From the NCBI GenBank assembly GCA_017538635.1, contig JAFYIM010000467.1, positions 1 through 5,379 on the forward strand: 5,379 nt of DNA, in the 5' to 3' direction. The notes beneath the pieces were generated by a model, which saw only the letters and a list, made by a program, of their open reading frames with translations, did no database searches and was not told the DNA's origin. Within the stretch, counting starts at the first letter, position 1; every line of letters begins with the position of its first letter. Shown here in pieces: positions 1-5,379 of the stretch. The stretch comes from a bacterium (GTDB taxonomy: Bacteria > UBA3054). Position numbers and translations under genes: made by a program.

Positions 1-13
1 CATGATTTTCCTT
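1..13 (-). promoter_or_regulatory. Possible ribosome binding site and ATG of the next gene at the window edge
   Basis: On the minus strand AAGGA (13-9) stands five bases before an ATG at 3-1, at the very end of the visible CapK-like frame. The spacing is good and every other junction here is tight or overlapping, so a further co-transcribed gene could start here. Only the start codon is visible, so no product can be named, and the match could be chance. Confidence 0.35.
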
Positions 14-1315
14 GGCTATTTTGGAGATCACCGCCCGGAATTTTCCCCTGGCCGTGCGGGGCAGAAACGAGCGGTAAGTGAACTGTAACGCTATGTCGGC
101 GGAAGTCCTTTCCGTGAATTTCGCGCGTATGATCTTTTCGTAAGATTGTTCATAGTGAACGTCCGGGACGATCACTATCTCGGTGTGATAAAGATCGTGC
201 TGGATGATCTGGGCCGCAACGATGTGCGGGACCGCTTTGAAGACGTGGTCAAGGCGGCCGATCTTTCTTCCGTCCGGCAGATGGAAGAGATCGTCCTCGC
301 GACCTATGATCTGGCGGCAGCCCGGTCCCATGGCACCGCATTCGCAGCGGTCTTTCCAGCCGAAGGGGCCGATGGCGATATCTCCCGTCTGGTAGCGGAT
401 GAGCGGCTGGGCGTCGTTGATGAAGCTCGTGGCCACGATCTCGTAGCGGTCGTCGCCAAGAGGAGCGTATTCTGTAAAGCCGTAGCTCGTGTCCTCGTGA
501 TAGCAGCCGGCCTGACAGGTCGTCATCCAGCACACTCTTTCCGCCATGCCGTACTGGACGTGCACCGGGCCTATGAATTCGCTGATGAGATCTATCTGCT
601 CCTGGTTCACCGTTTCGGAAGCCAAAAAGACCGCCTTCATGCCGAAAGGCCGCAATCCTTTGCGCCAGATGTATTCCGCCAGAATGTAGGCCGAGCTCGG
701 GTAAGCGCTCATGAAAATGCTTCCGGAGGAGCGAATCGTGTCGATGTACCAGGGGAGCGTAACGTCCGACATGTGGTAAGAAGACAGCACCCACCTGCGG
801 CCGATGAAATCGTGCACGCCGAAAGGCGGCGTCTCGCGCTCCTGCGGCACGACGAGATCGCCTCTCAAAACGATCATCGGCCAGCCAGGGCGCCAGCCCG
901 CCTGGCAGTACCAAGAAAAGAAGCCGGCCTCCTCCCTTGCGATGGAACGGAGGCTGCGCCTCAATTGCAGGGGCGTTCCCGTCGTTCCGCTGGTGTGGGC
1001 CGCCACCGTCATCTTCTCCCCGGTCAGGAAAAGTTCCGGGCGCGCCCTTAAGGCCTCCTTTTCCAGGTACGGCAGAGTCTTCAGAAAATCGATAGCGTTA
1101 TGATTGGCCTTGAAATTCGAGAGCATGTCGCGGTAATAGACGCTTTTCTTAGCGACCGTAAGAGTGTGGGCTAATTTCGAGATCTGCTCCACATGCCTGG
1201 TCTCCGTATCCAGATCGCGCCACTCCGCCAGTTCGTTGACCTGACGGTGGAACTCCGGATTGCGTTTGCCGAAAAGGCGCCAGAGCATCTTAAGGTTGTA
1301 GGAAAGCGTCCCCAT
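1..1315 (-). CDS. Adenylate-forming enzyme of the PaaK/CapK (phenylacetate-CoA ligase-like) family; 3' end just outside window
   Basis: Hand translation gives 438 residues from the ATG at 1315, three bases after the SIS stop, with no stop before the window edge; a weak GGA lies 7 bases upstream. The protein activates a carboxylate as an acyl-adenylate and would pass it to CoA or another acceptor; the substrate is unknown. Family motifs occur in order: nucleotide-binding AHTSGTTGTPLQL (106-118), YGMAE (255-259, the YG-x-x-E adenine-pocket motif), RYQTGD with D312, IIGREDD (336-342, the hinge region) and RTARGKFR with K425, the expected catalytic Lys. This set and the length fit CapK-like members, often found with capsule or surface-polysaccharide genes, and a C-terminus very near. 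Cysteines cluster at 262-271 and 324-333 (CECGAMGPGC) and may hold zinc, as inferred from cysteine-bearing relatives. Coenzyme F390 synthetase-like annotation is another name for the same group. Confidence 0.88.
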   Translation of the reverse strand, partial: MGTLSYNLKMLWRLFGKRNPEFHRQVNELAEWRDLDTETRHVEQISKLAHTLTVAKKSVYYRDMLSNFKANHNAIDFLKTLPYLEKEALRARPELFLTGEKMTVAAHTSGTTGTPLQLRRSLRSIAREEAGFFSWYCQAGWRPGWPMIVLRGDLVVPQERETPPFGVHDFIGRRWVLSSYHMSDVTLPWYIDTIRSSGSIFMSAYPSSAYILAEYIWRKGLRPFGMKAVFLASETVNQEQIDLISEFIGPVHVQYGMAERVCWMTTCQAGCYHEDTSYGFTEYAPLGDDRYEIVATSFINDAQPLIRYQTGDIAIGPFGWKDRCECGAMGPGCRQIIGREDDLFHLPDGRKIGRLDHVFKAVPHIVAAQIIQHDLYHTEIVIVPDVHYEQSYEKIIRAKFTERTSADIALQFTYRSFLPRTARGKFRAVISKIAKENH

Positions 1316-1318
1316 GCT

Positions 1319-1948
1319 TTATTCCGCGAAATTTTCTTTTTCCACAAATTGGCAAAGGTAGTGGTAGATCGGCAGATGGTATTCCTGTATTTCCGGCGTG
1401 GAATTTGAGGGCGCCTTTATGACGATGTCGCAAAGGGAAGCCATTTCTCCCCCGCCCTGCCCGGTCAGGCCGATGACAGTCACGCCTTTGGCCTTGGCGG
1501 CCAGGATCGCGTAGATCACGTTCTTGGAATTGCCGGAAGTAGAGATGGCGATAAGCGCGTCATGAGCCTTTCCCAATCCGTAGATCTGCTGAGCGAAAAC
1601 AAGTTCCGGCGCCACGTCGTTGGCAAAGGCCGTGCCCAAACCTACGGAATTGACCAGCGAGGCAGCCGGGATCGCGCCCTGGAGATTGCAGGCGAGATAA
1701 TCGCCCTTCTCTCCGTAGGCGGAAAGACTCGTCTTTTCTTCGTCGGACAACGCCCGTTTCTTGAGGAAGCCTTTCATCAGTTCGCCGACGATGTGCTCGC
1801 AGTCCGCGGCGCTGCCGCCGTTGCCGCAGCAGTAGATCACACCTCCGTTTTTGAAAGTTTCGCTTAAGGCCTGCGCGGCTTTTTCTATGTCGTCTTTGCA
1901 GCAGACCAGCGCCGGGTAGCGCTCATAGAGGAAATAAGGGCTTTTCAT
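1319..1948 (-). CDS. gmhA: SIS-domain phosphoheptose (D-sedoheptulose 7-phosphate) isomerase-like protein, GmhA-like
   Basis: This 209-residue cytoplasmic protein is a single SIS sugar-phosphate-binding domain. GmhA turns sedoheptulose 7-phosphate into D-glycero-D-manno-heptose 7-phosphate, the first step towards nucleotide-activated heptose. The phosphate-binding signatures CGNGGSAADCEH (41-52) and ISTSGNS (135-141) are intact, as is LTGQGGG (161-167). By comparison with E. coli GmhA the zinc ligands are all conserved: H52 and E56 (HIVGE) and Q188 and H196 in IQEYHLPIYH, with the same 4- and 8-residue spacings. Unlike E. coli GmhA it has a short N-terminus and extra residues at about 61-95, between the first metal motif and the strand before the SVGLGTAFANDV segment. 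It follows the pseudouridine synthase with an ATGA overlap and precedes the CapK-like gene by three bases. A different sugar phosphate is possible, since SIS proteins vary; membership of the GmhA-like group is firm. Confidence 0.85.
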   Translation of the reverse strand: MKSPYFLYERYPALVCCKDDIEKAAQALSETFKNGGVIYCCGNGGSAADCEHIVGELMKGFLKKRALSDEEKTSLSAYGEKGDYLACNLQGAIPAASLVNSVGLGTAFANDVAPELVFAQQIYGLGKAHDALIAISTSGNSKNVIYAILAAKAKGVTVIGLTGQGGGEMASLCDIVIKAPSNSTPEIQEYHLPIYHYLCQFVEKENFAE

Positions 1949-3237
1949 GATCTACCTCTCTTTTTTCCTGTGAAACCTGATCTTCCGGAAGAAGCAGGGC
2001 GATGGCCGCCCCTGCCTTTGCCAAAGGATGTTTTCTTCTCCGGACGGGAGAACCTTTTGCCGCCGCCGCTGCCTTTCCTGCCTCCGATATCCCTGGCCGG
2101 TTTTCCCATGCCGTAGCGCTCTTCGTAGCCGCCGTACTCTTTCTTTTTCGGATACGCTTTGTCCTTCATGGCGTTCCTGGCCCTGGCCGGACGCTTGAAG
2201 CCTGGCTTCCTTTCGAAGCGCTTCTCCCCGTCCCCTTCCTCTCTTTTGGGAAGGATGGCGATTTCGGACTCCAGCTCTTCTTTTCTGACGGTGCGGCGCT
2301 CACCTTTCTTTTTGCGGTTCGCGAAAGCCCCGCGGTAATTCTTTTCTTCCGCTTCCGTTCCGGGGAAGAAGGAAACTTTTTCCTCTCCCTCTTCGAACAT
2401 GTCTGAGGAATAATCCTCCCTGGGTTCCTCTTTCGCTTTGGGCTTTTCAATCTTCGCGAAAGCGCTCAAAACGATCTGCGGCTCTTTCCTCGGGCTCTTG
2501 CGGTTCGCGGCTTTCAGAGCCTCAGCGTGGCGGACGAGCCCGGCGCGCTGGAAGAGTTCGTATTCCTCTTCGAAATTAAGTTCCCGCCAGGCGCCAACCG
2601 GCAGCGAGCCTAAGCGGACGTTCTCGATCCTGATGCGGTCGAGCTTCGTAACTTCCGTCCCGACTTTCTTGACCATTTTGCGGATCTGGCGGTTGCGGCC
2701 TTCCCTCAAAACTATCCGGAAGCGCCTGGGCCCGACCTTCTTTATTTTGCAGGGGGCCGTCTGGACGCCTTCCAGTTTCACGCCGTGCGCCAGTTTCTCC
2801 AGCATGCCTTCCGTGACAGGCTCCTCGGTGTCCACCACGTATTCCTTTTCATGCAGGAATTTCGGGTGCATCAGACGGTAGGCCAGCGTTCCGTCGTTGG
2901 TCATGAGGACCAAGCCGGTGGAATCCTTGTCGAGCCGGCCTACTGGGAATAGCCTCTCCTCGCATTCCACGAGATCCTTTACGGTAGTTTCCCCTTTCTG
3001 CAGGCAGCTTGTCACCACGCCGTAAGGCTTGTTCAAAATGATGTAACGCAGCTTCTGCGGCGTTTCCACCACTTCGGAGTCGTACTCGACTAGATCCTTG
3101 TCGGGATCAACTTTCGTGCCCAAGACTTTCACAGTCTCGCCGTTGACCCTGATCTTCCCGGCGAGGATGTGCTCCTCCGCCCTGCGGCGGGAACAGATCC
3201 CGTGTTCGGAAAGATATTTTTGCAAACGCATCAACAT
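1945..3237 (-). CDS. RsuA/RluB/RluF-family rRNA pseudouridine synthase with long charged C-terminal tail
   Basis: This 430-residue enzyme isomerises a uridine in ribosomal RNA, most likely in 23S rRNA, to pseudouridine. Residues 3-50 form an S4 RNA-binding domain (RLQKYLSEHGICSRRRAEE, then GKIRVNG). The catalytic domain follows at about 62-225, with FPVGRLDKDSTGLVLMTNDG (97-116), where D103 is the expected catalytic Asp, then HEKEYVV and the family motif EGRNRQIRKM (179-188). The GRLDKDS and HEKEY wording and the spacing recall RluF (U2604) more than RluB (U2605), but the exact target is uncertain, so no symbol is given. Residues about 240-430 are a low-complexity, probably disordered tail: acidic around 269-300, then rich in Lys, Arg and Gly. 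Typical relatives are about 230-300 long. It overlaps the hydrolase gene by 7 bases and the SIS gene by 4 (ATGA). Confidence 0.93.
   Translation of the reverse strand: MLMRLQKYLSEHGICSRRRAEEHILAGKIRVNGETVKVLGTKVDPDKDLVEYDSEVVETPQKLRYIILNKPYGVVTSCLQKGETTVKDLVECEERLFPVGRLDKDSTGLVLMTNDGTLAYRLMHPKFLHEKEYVVDTEEPVTEGMLEKLAHGVKLEGVQTAPCKIKKVGPRRFRIVLREGRNRQIRKMVKKVGTEVTKLDRIRIENVRLGSLPVGAWRELNFEEEYELFQRAGLVRHAEALKAANRKSPRKEPQIVLSAFAKIEKPKAKEEPREDYSSDMFEEGEEKVSFFPGTEAEEKNYRGAFANRKKKGERRTVRKEELESEIAILPKREEGDGEKRFERKPGFKRPARARNAMKDKAYPKKKEYGGYEERYGMGKPARDIGGRKGSGGGKRFSRPEKKTSFGKGRGGHRPASSGRSGFTGKKRGRS
1955..1960 (-). promoter_or_regulatory. Shine-Dalgarno site for the SIS/GmhA-like gene
   Basis: The minus strand reads GAGAGG, six bases before the ATG at 1948, within the final codons of the pseudouridine synthase tail. 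The spacing is ideal. With the ATGA overlap it indicates both independent initiation and coupling. Confidence 0.7.
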
Positions 3238-4118
3238 GTATGTTCCTTTAAAAAAGCGATGCCGCGCTCGATGTCCGGTCGCGACGACACATTGTAAACT
3301 TCAGTGAAGGGAAGCTCCCAGTGCCCGTAAGGGCCGAAGAGCAGCTCCGCTTTCGGCAGAAGCGCCGCCAAGCGCATCAGCCATTCCTCCGGGACCTGGC
3401 GGTCTCTGGCGCCGCCGATCAAAAGGATCGGCATGTCGCCAAGATGCCTGGCCGCCCTGGCTACGTCCACTTCCTCAGCCAGCACGCCCTGGAAGCGCTT
3501 CATCAGATACAGCGTTATGAAAGTGCTCGTCCTGCTCGGCACGTGGTAAAAAGCCTTGGCGTAGTGCCTTAGCACCTGTCCCAGGCTGACGAAGGGACTG
3601 TGCGCGATGATCGCCTTCACGCAGCCGCCCCTGGCGGCCGCCAAAAGCGAGACCGTCGCGCCCAGGGAAAAGCCCCAGTAGAAAATGGGACTGCCTTCCG
3701 CCAGCTGCGACTTGACGTAGTCCGTGATTATCAAAAGATCTTTCGTTTCCAGATACCCCAGGGTGCAGGCCGCCTTATCGCTGCCGCCGTGCCCTCTGAA
3801 ATCGTACATCAAAAGCGAGTAGCCCTCCTCTACGTAAGGCCGGAGATACGTGAAGGCGCTGCTCTTGTTGCCGCCCAGGTTGTGGCTCGCGATAAGCACG
3901 CCCTTTTTAGATCTGGAAGGAATGTACCAGCAGGCCAATTCCACGCCGTTTTCGCCTTTGATCTTAAGGTCGCTGTAAGCGTAGCCGAAATCGCCGGGCA
4001 GACTGGAAAAACTCTTCTTGCCAGCCTGGCGCGTGATCTTAAAGTAACACAAGATCCCGGGACCGAAAGCCCAAAGACCGCCCAAGACCAGAAGCATCAC
4101 TATGATCAGCGTCAGCAT
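3231..4118 (-). CDS. Alpha/beta hydrolase with N-terminal membrane anchor
   Basis: This 295-residue protein has a serine-hydrolase alpha/beta fold. Residues 2-25 are a strongly hydrophobic stretch without charges, read as one membrane-spanning anchor, followed by a basic segment (K27, R30, K34, K35). The catalytic domain carries a probable oxyanion-hole region SHNLGGNKSS (78-87), the strand-turn YDFRGHGGSD (105-114), the nucleophile elbow GFSLG with S151, the acid D239 in GGARDRQVP, and the base H266 in GPYGHWELP. The triad is intact, so it is probably active as an esterase, lipase, thioesterase or peptidase; substrate is unknown. Known relatives are the YfhR/BEM46-like and serine aminopeptidase-type hydrolases. 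It overlaps the genes on both sides by 7 bases. By the positive-inside rule the catalytic domain would face the cytoplasm, and its several cysteines fit that, but this is inference. Confidence 0.87.
   Translation of the reverse strand: MLTLIIVMLLVLGGLWAFGPGILCYFKITRQAGKKSFSSLPGDFGYAYSDLKIKGENGVELACWYIPSRSKKGVLIASHNLGGNKSSAFTYLRPYVEEGYSLLMYDFRGHGGSDKAACTLGYLETKDLLIITDYVKSQLAEGSPIFYWGFSLGATVSLLAAARGGCVKAIIAHSPFVSLGQVLRHYAKAFYHVPSRTSTFITLYLMKRFQGVLAEEVDVARAARHLGDMPILLIGGARDRQVPEEWLMRLAALLPKAELLFGPYGHWELPFTEVYNVSSRPDIERGIAFLKEHTC
3244..3249 (-). promoter_or_regulatory. Shine-Dalgarno site deciding the pseudouridine synthase start
   Basis: The minus strand reads AAAGGA, six bases before the ATG at 3237, inside the last codons of the hydrolase gene. 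A second in-frame ATG lies two codons later at 3231 (MLM). Spacing favours the first one; the second would be 12 bases away. Confidence 0.75.
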
Positions 4119-4897
4119 GAAGAGAAGCGCTCCTCCTTTCCTATCTCCGCAAGATAAGCTTTCAGGCCTGCGAATTCATCCACCGCCTCGCTCATATGGT
4201 GCGCGGCGTGCCCTTCCGCGTTCAGGAGAACGTAATCCTCGAACCCCGCCTTGTGCAGCAGCATGAGCGCCTTGTGCGTCTCCTCCACGTTCCTTTCGTC
4301 GCTGGGGGACAAAACGATCATGAGAAGATAGCTCTTTATGACTTCCGCCGCGTTGACGGGCATCTTCTCGTCGCTGAAGCTGTGCAGCGCCGGGTCGTAA
4401 ACGAAACCCAAATGAGTGCTGTCTATGGAATCGATGAGATCCAAGGCCGAACTCACGCTGTCGATGGCGGAATCCTTCCTCGGCTCGATGCCGAGGCAGA
4501 CGTCAAGATCCTCCGCAAAATCAGCGCCGTCCGCAACGATCTCCTTTATGACTTCCAAAGGCGCCTCGCCAGGCTTGATCCCGACTCTTAAGGAAACAAG
4601 TTCCGAGCCGACCGCGTGGGAAAAGCAGATGGCCTTTTTCAGGTAGCTTTTCTCCGCCTCCGGCTCTTTGCCGAAAAGCGTTAACCCGTAAAGGCACATA
4701 ATGTGAAGCTTGTGGTGCCTGGCGTCCTGCAGGAAAGGCAGTTTGCTTCCCGGCTTCAGGTTCCCCATATGGAAAGGCGAAGTCGGAGTAAGGGAGATGG
4801 CCATTCCCTCAAGCCCTCTCTCGCAGGCTTTGTGCACCGCGAGCCCAAGGTCGTCCGCGTCCGGAATGAGAAGATCTGTCGTGCTGGCAAGCTTCAT
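4112..4897 (-). CDS. Sugar phosphate isomerase/epimerase-like TIM-barrel protein (AP_endonuc_2 / xylose isomerase-like superfamily)
   Basis: This is a 261-residue protein without signal peptide or membrane segment, so probably cytoplasmic. Its length and pattern fit the xylose isomerase-like TIM barrel, a superfamily of metal-dependent sugar isomerases, epimerases and dehydratases plus endonuclease IV. Visible matches are the Glu at the end of a core strand (CLGIEPRK, E138), an Asp with following His (GFVYDPALHSF, D168 and H172), and a late Glu (LLNAEGHAAHH, E228); these fit three of the usual metal ligands. Where relatives often have a metal-binding His in an H-x-K-D-like strand, this protein reads MIVLSPSDER, so one ligand may be absent or supplied elsewhere. 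The ATG lies one base after the purA stop with only a weak GAAG upstream, suggesting translational coupling. The substrate cannot be told from sequence; hydroxypyruvate isomerase-like and inosose-dehydratase-like roles are both possible. Confidence 0.82.
   Translation of the reverse strand: MKLASTTDLLIPDADDLGLAVHKACERGLEGMAISLTPTSPFHMGNLKPGSKLPFLQDARHHKLHIMCLYGLTLFGKEPEAEKSYLKKAICFSHAVGSELVSLRVGIKPGEAPLEVIKEIVADGADFAEDLDVCLGIEPRKDSAIDSVSSALDLIDSIDSTHLGFVYDPALHSFSDEKMPVNAAEVIKSYLLMIVLSPSDERNVEETHKALMLLHKAGFEDYVLLNAEGHAAHHMSEAVDEFAGLKAYLAEIGKEERFSSC
4130..4139 (-). promoter_or_regulatory. Shine-Dalgarno site for the alpha/beta hydrolase gene
   Basis: The minus strand reads AAAGGAGGAG, a near-perfect anti-16S match, inside the final codons of the upstream TIM-barrel gene (encoding part of KEERFSS). 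There are 13 bases between the GGAGG core and the ATG at 4118, longer than the usual 5-9. No ATG, GTG or TTG in the right frame sits closer, so the ATG at 4118 remains the best start. Confidence 0.7.
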
Positions 4898-4898
4898 T

Positions 4899-5379
4899 TT
4901 ACTTCACGAAAAAAGTTTTCTCCCTGCTGGCGCCTACGGAGACTTTCCTGATCGTGCAGCCCGTCTCTTTTTCCAGGCCCTTCAAATAAGCCTTGGTCAG
5001 TTCCGGCAGATCTTCGTAGCAGGTGCAGTTCGTTATGTCTTCCTGCCAGCCCTTGAATTCGGCGTAGCGGGCGGGAACGCAGTACTTCAGTATCCTGGCA
5101 TCCGTCGGGAACTCCGTCAGCTCGTCATTCGTGTTGAGAGCCTTGCCGTTGAAGCGGGTGGCCGGACCGGTGTAGCGATAAGCCGTGCAGATCCTAAGTT
5201 TCGGCATGACGTCAAGAATGTCGAGCTTAGAGAGAATAATGTCCGGCCCGTTGACCGTCACGGCCAGACGGCAGGCCACCGCGTCGAACCAGCCCGTCCT
5301 TCTCGGACGTCCCGTCACCGTGCCGAATTCTCCGGCGATGTGGCGCAATATCTTGCCGTAGGTGTAATCGTCGTTGGCG
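4899..5379 (-). CDS. purA: Adenylosuccinate synthetase (PurA), C-terminal part; 5' end outside window
   Basis: PurA is a cytoplasmic enzyme joining IMP and aspartate, using GTP, to form adenylosuccinate, the first step from IMP to AMP. The visible 159 residues are roughly the last third of a protein usually about 430 long; the frame stays open to the window edge, and the TTG at 5348-5346 is an internal Leu, not a start. Family marks seen are the substrate loop GEFGTVTGRPRRTGWFD (visible residues 16-32), the guanine-recognition KLD of SKLDILD (50-56), the CTAYR strand, the GW segment preceding EDIT, and a C-terminal SVGASREKT matching the family's S-x-G-x-x-R. It ends with TAA and is followed one base later by the next ATG, so the two are probably co-translated. 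No frameshift or missing key residue is visible. Identity is secure from these motifs. Confidence 0.96.
   Translation of the reverse strand, partial: ANDDYTYGKILRHIAGEFGTVTGRPRRTGWFDAVACRLAVTVNGPDIILSKLDILDVMPKLRICTAYRYTGPATRFNGKALNTNDELTEFPTDARILKYCVPARYAEFKGWQEDITNCTCYEDLPELTKAYLKGLEKETGCTIRKVSVGASREKTFFVK

Noticed and set aside
249..914. A 221-codon open frame on the minus strand
   Set aside because: It is a shifted frame inside the CapK-like gene. Its product is very rich in Arg, His and Pro without any motif, and the true frame runs through the region uninterrupted.
146..1051. A 301-codon open frame on the plus strand
   Set aside because: It lies antisense to the CapK-like gene, whose minus-strand frame carries all the family motifs. 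The plus-strand product is rich in Arg, Ala and His with no recognisable domain, as expected of a shadow frame in G+C-rich coding DNA.
1945..2450. The repetitive Lys/Gly/Arg-coding stretch as a DNA repeat or CRISPR-like array
   Set aside because: There is no regular repeat unit or spacer; the bias comes from amino-acid composition of the protein tail, and the frame is open throughout.
2002..2881. Plus-strand and second minus-strand frames opposite or within the pseudouridine synthase gene
   Set aside because: They arise from the low-complexity Lys/Arg/Glu-coding tail and the catalytic domain read in other frames; no domain or convincing ribosome binding site was seen.
3600..4157. A 185-codon plus-strand frame
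   Set aside because: It is antisense to the alpha/beta hydrolase gene, which has an intact catalytic triad, membrane anchor and Shine-Dalgarno site; the plus-strand product resembles no family.
4899..5348. PurA read as a short complete gene starting at TTG 5348
   Set aside because: The frame continues upstream to the window edge with family-like sequence (YTYGKILRHIAGEFG), and the known enzyme is about 430 residues, so this TTG is an internal Leu codon.

Overview
This 5,379-base window is a single, gap-free run of six genes, all on the minus strand, so they are read here from high to low coordinates. I estimate moderate G+C by eye, in the low-to-mid 50s percent. No gap between genes exceeds three bases, three consecutive junctions overlap, and I see no terminator, promoter, RNA gene, repeat array or mobile element. 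It looks like the interior of a bacterial operon whose promoter lies upstream, beyond base 5379. The host cannot be fixed. The compact layout, Shine-Dalgarno sites and SIS-protein subtype suggest a Bacillota-type bacterium, but only weakly.

In transcription order the genes are: (1) the 3' end of purA, adenylosuccinate synthetase (5379-4899); (2) a TIM-barrel protein of the sugar phosphate isomerase/epimerase superfamily (4897-4112); (3) an alpha/beta hydrolase with one N-terminal membrane segment and an intact Ser-Asp-His triad (4118-3231); (4) an RsuA/RluB/RluF-family rRNA pseudouridine synthase with a tail of about 200 residues that is first acidic and then strongly basic (3237-1945); (5) a GmhA-like SIS-domain phosphoheptose isomerase (1948-1319); (6) an adenylate-forming enzyme of the PaaK/CapK (phenylacetate-CoA ligase-like) type, open to the left edge (1315-1). 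Gene 6 is easy to miss because its stop lies outside the window and long spurious frames cover the same bases. It was translated by hand and is open for 438 codons. Just before the left edge, an AAGGA and an ATG suggest that a seventh gene starts there.

The operon mixes housekeeping functions (purine synthesis, rRNA modification) with probable sugar or small-molecule metabolism (TIM barrel, SIS isomerase, CapK-like ligase, hydrolase). Only the adjacent GmhA-like and CapK-like pair hints at a shared pathway, possibly surface-glycan precursors, and that is inference. I see no defence system, CRISPR array or clearly novel system. The most unusual points are the pseudouridine synthase tail, the inserted segment in the SIS protein, the cysteine-rich ligase, the TIM barrel lacking an obvious metal-binding His, and the repeated 7-base overlap at two junctions.
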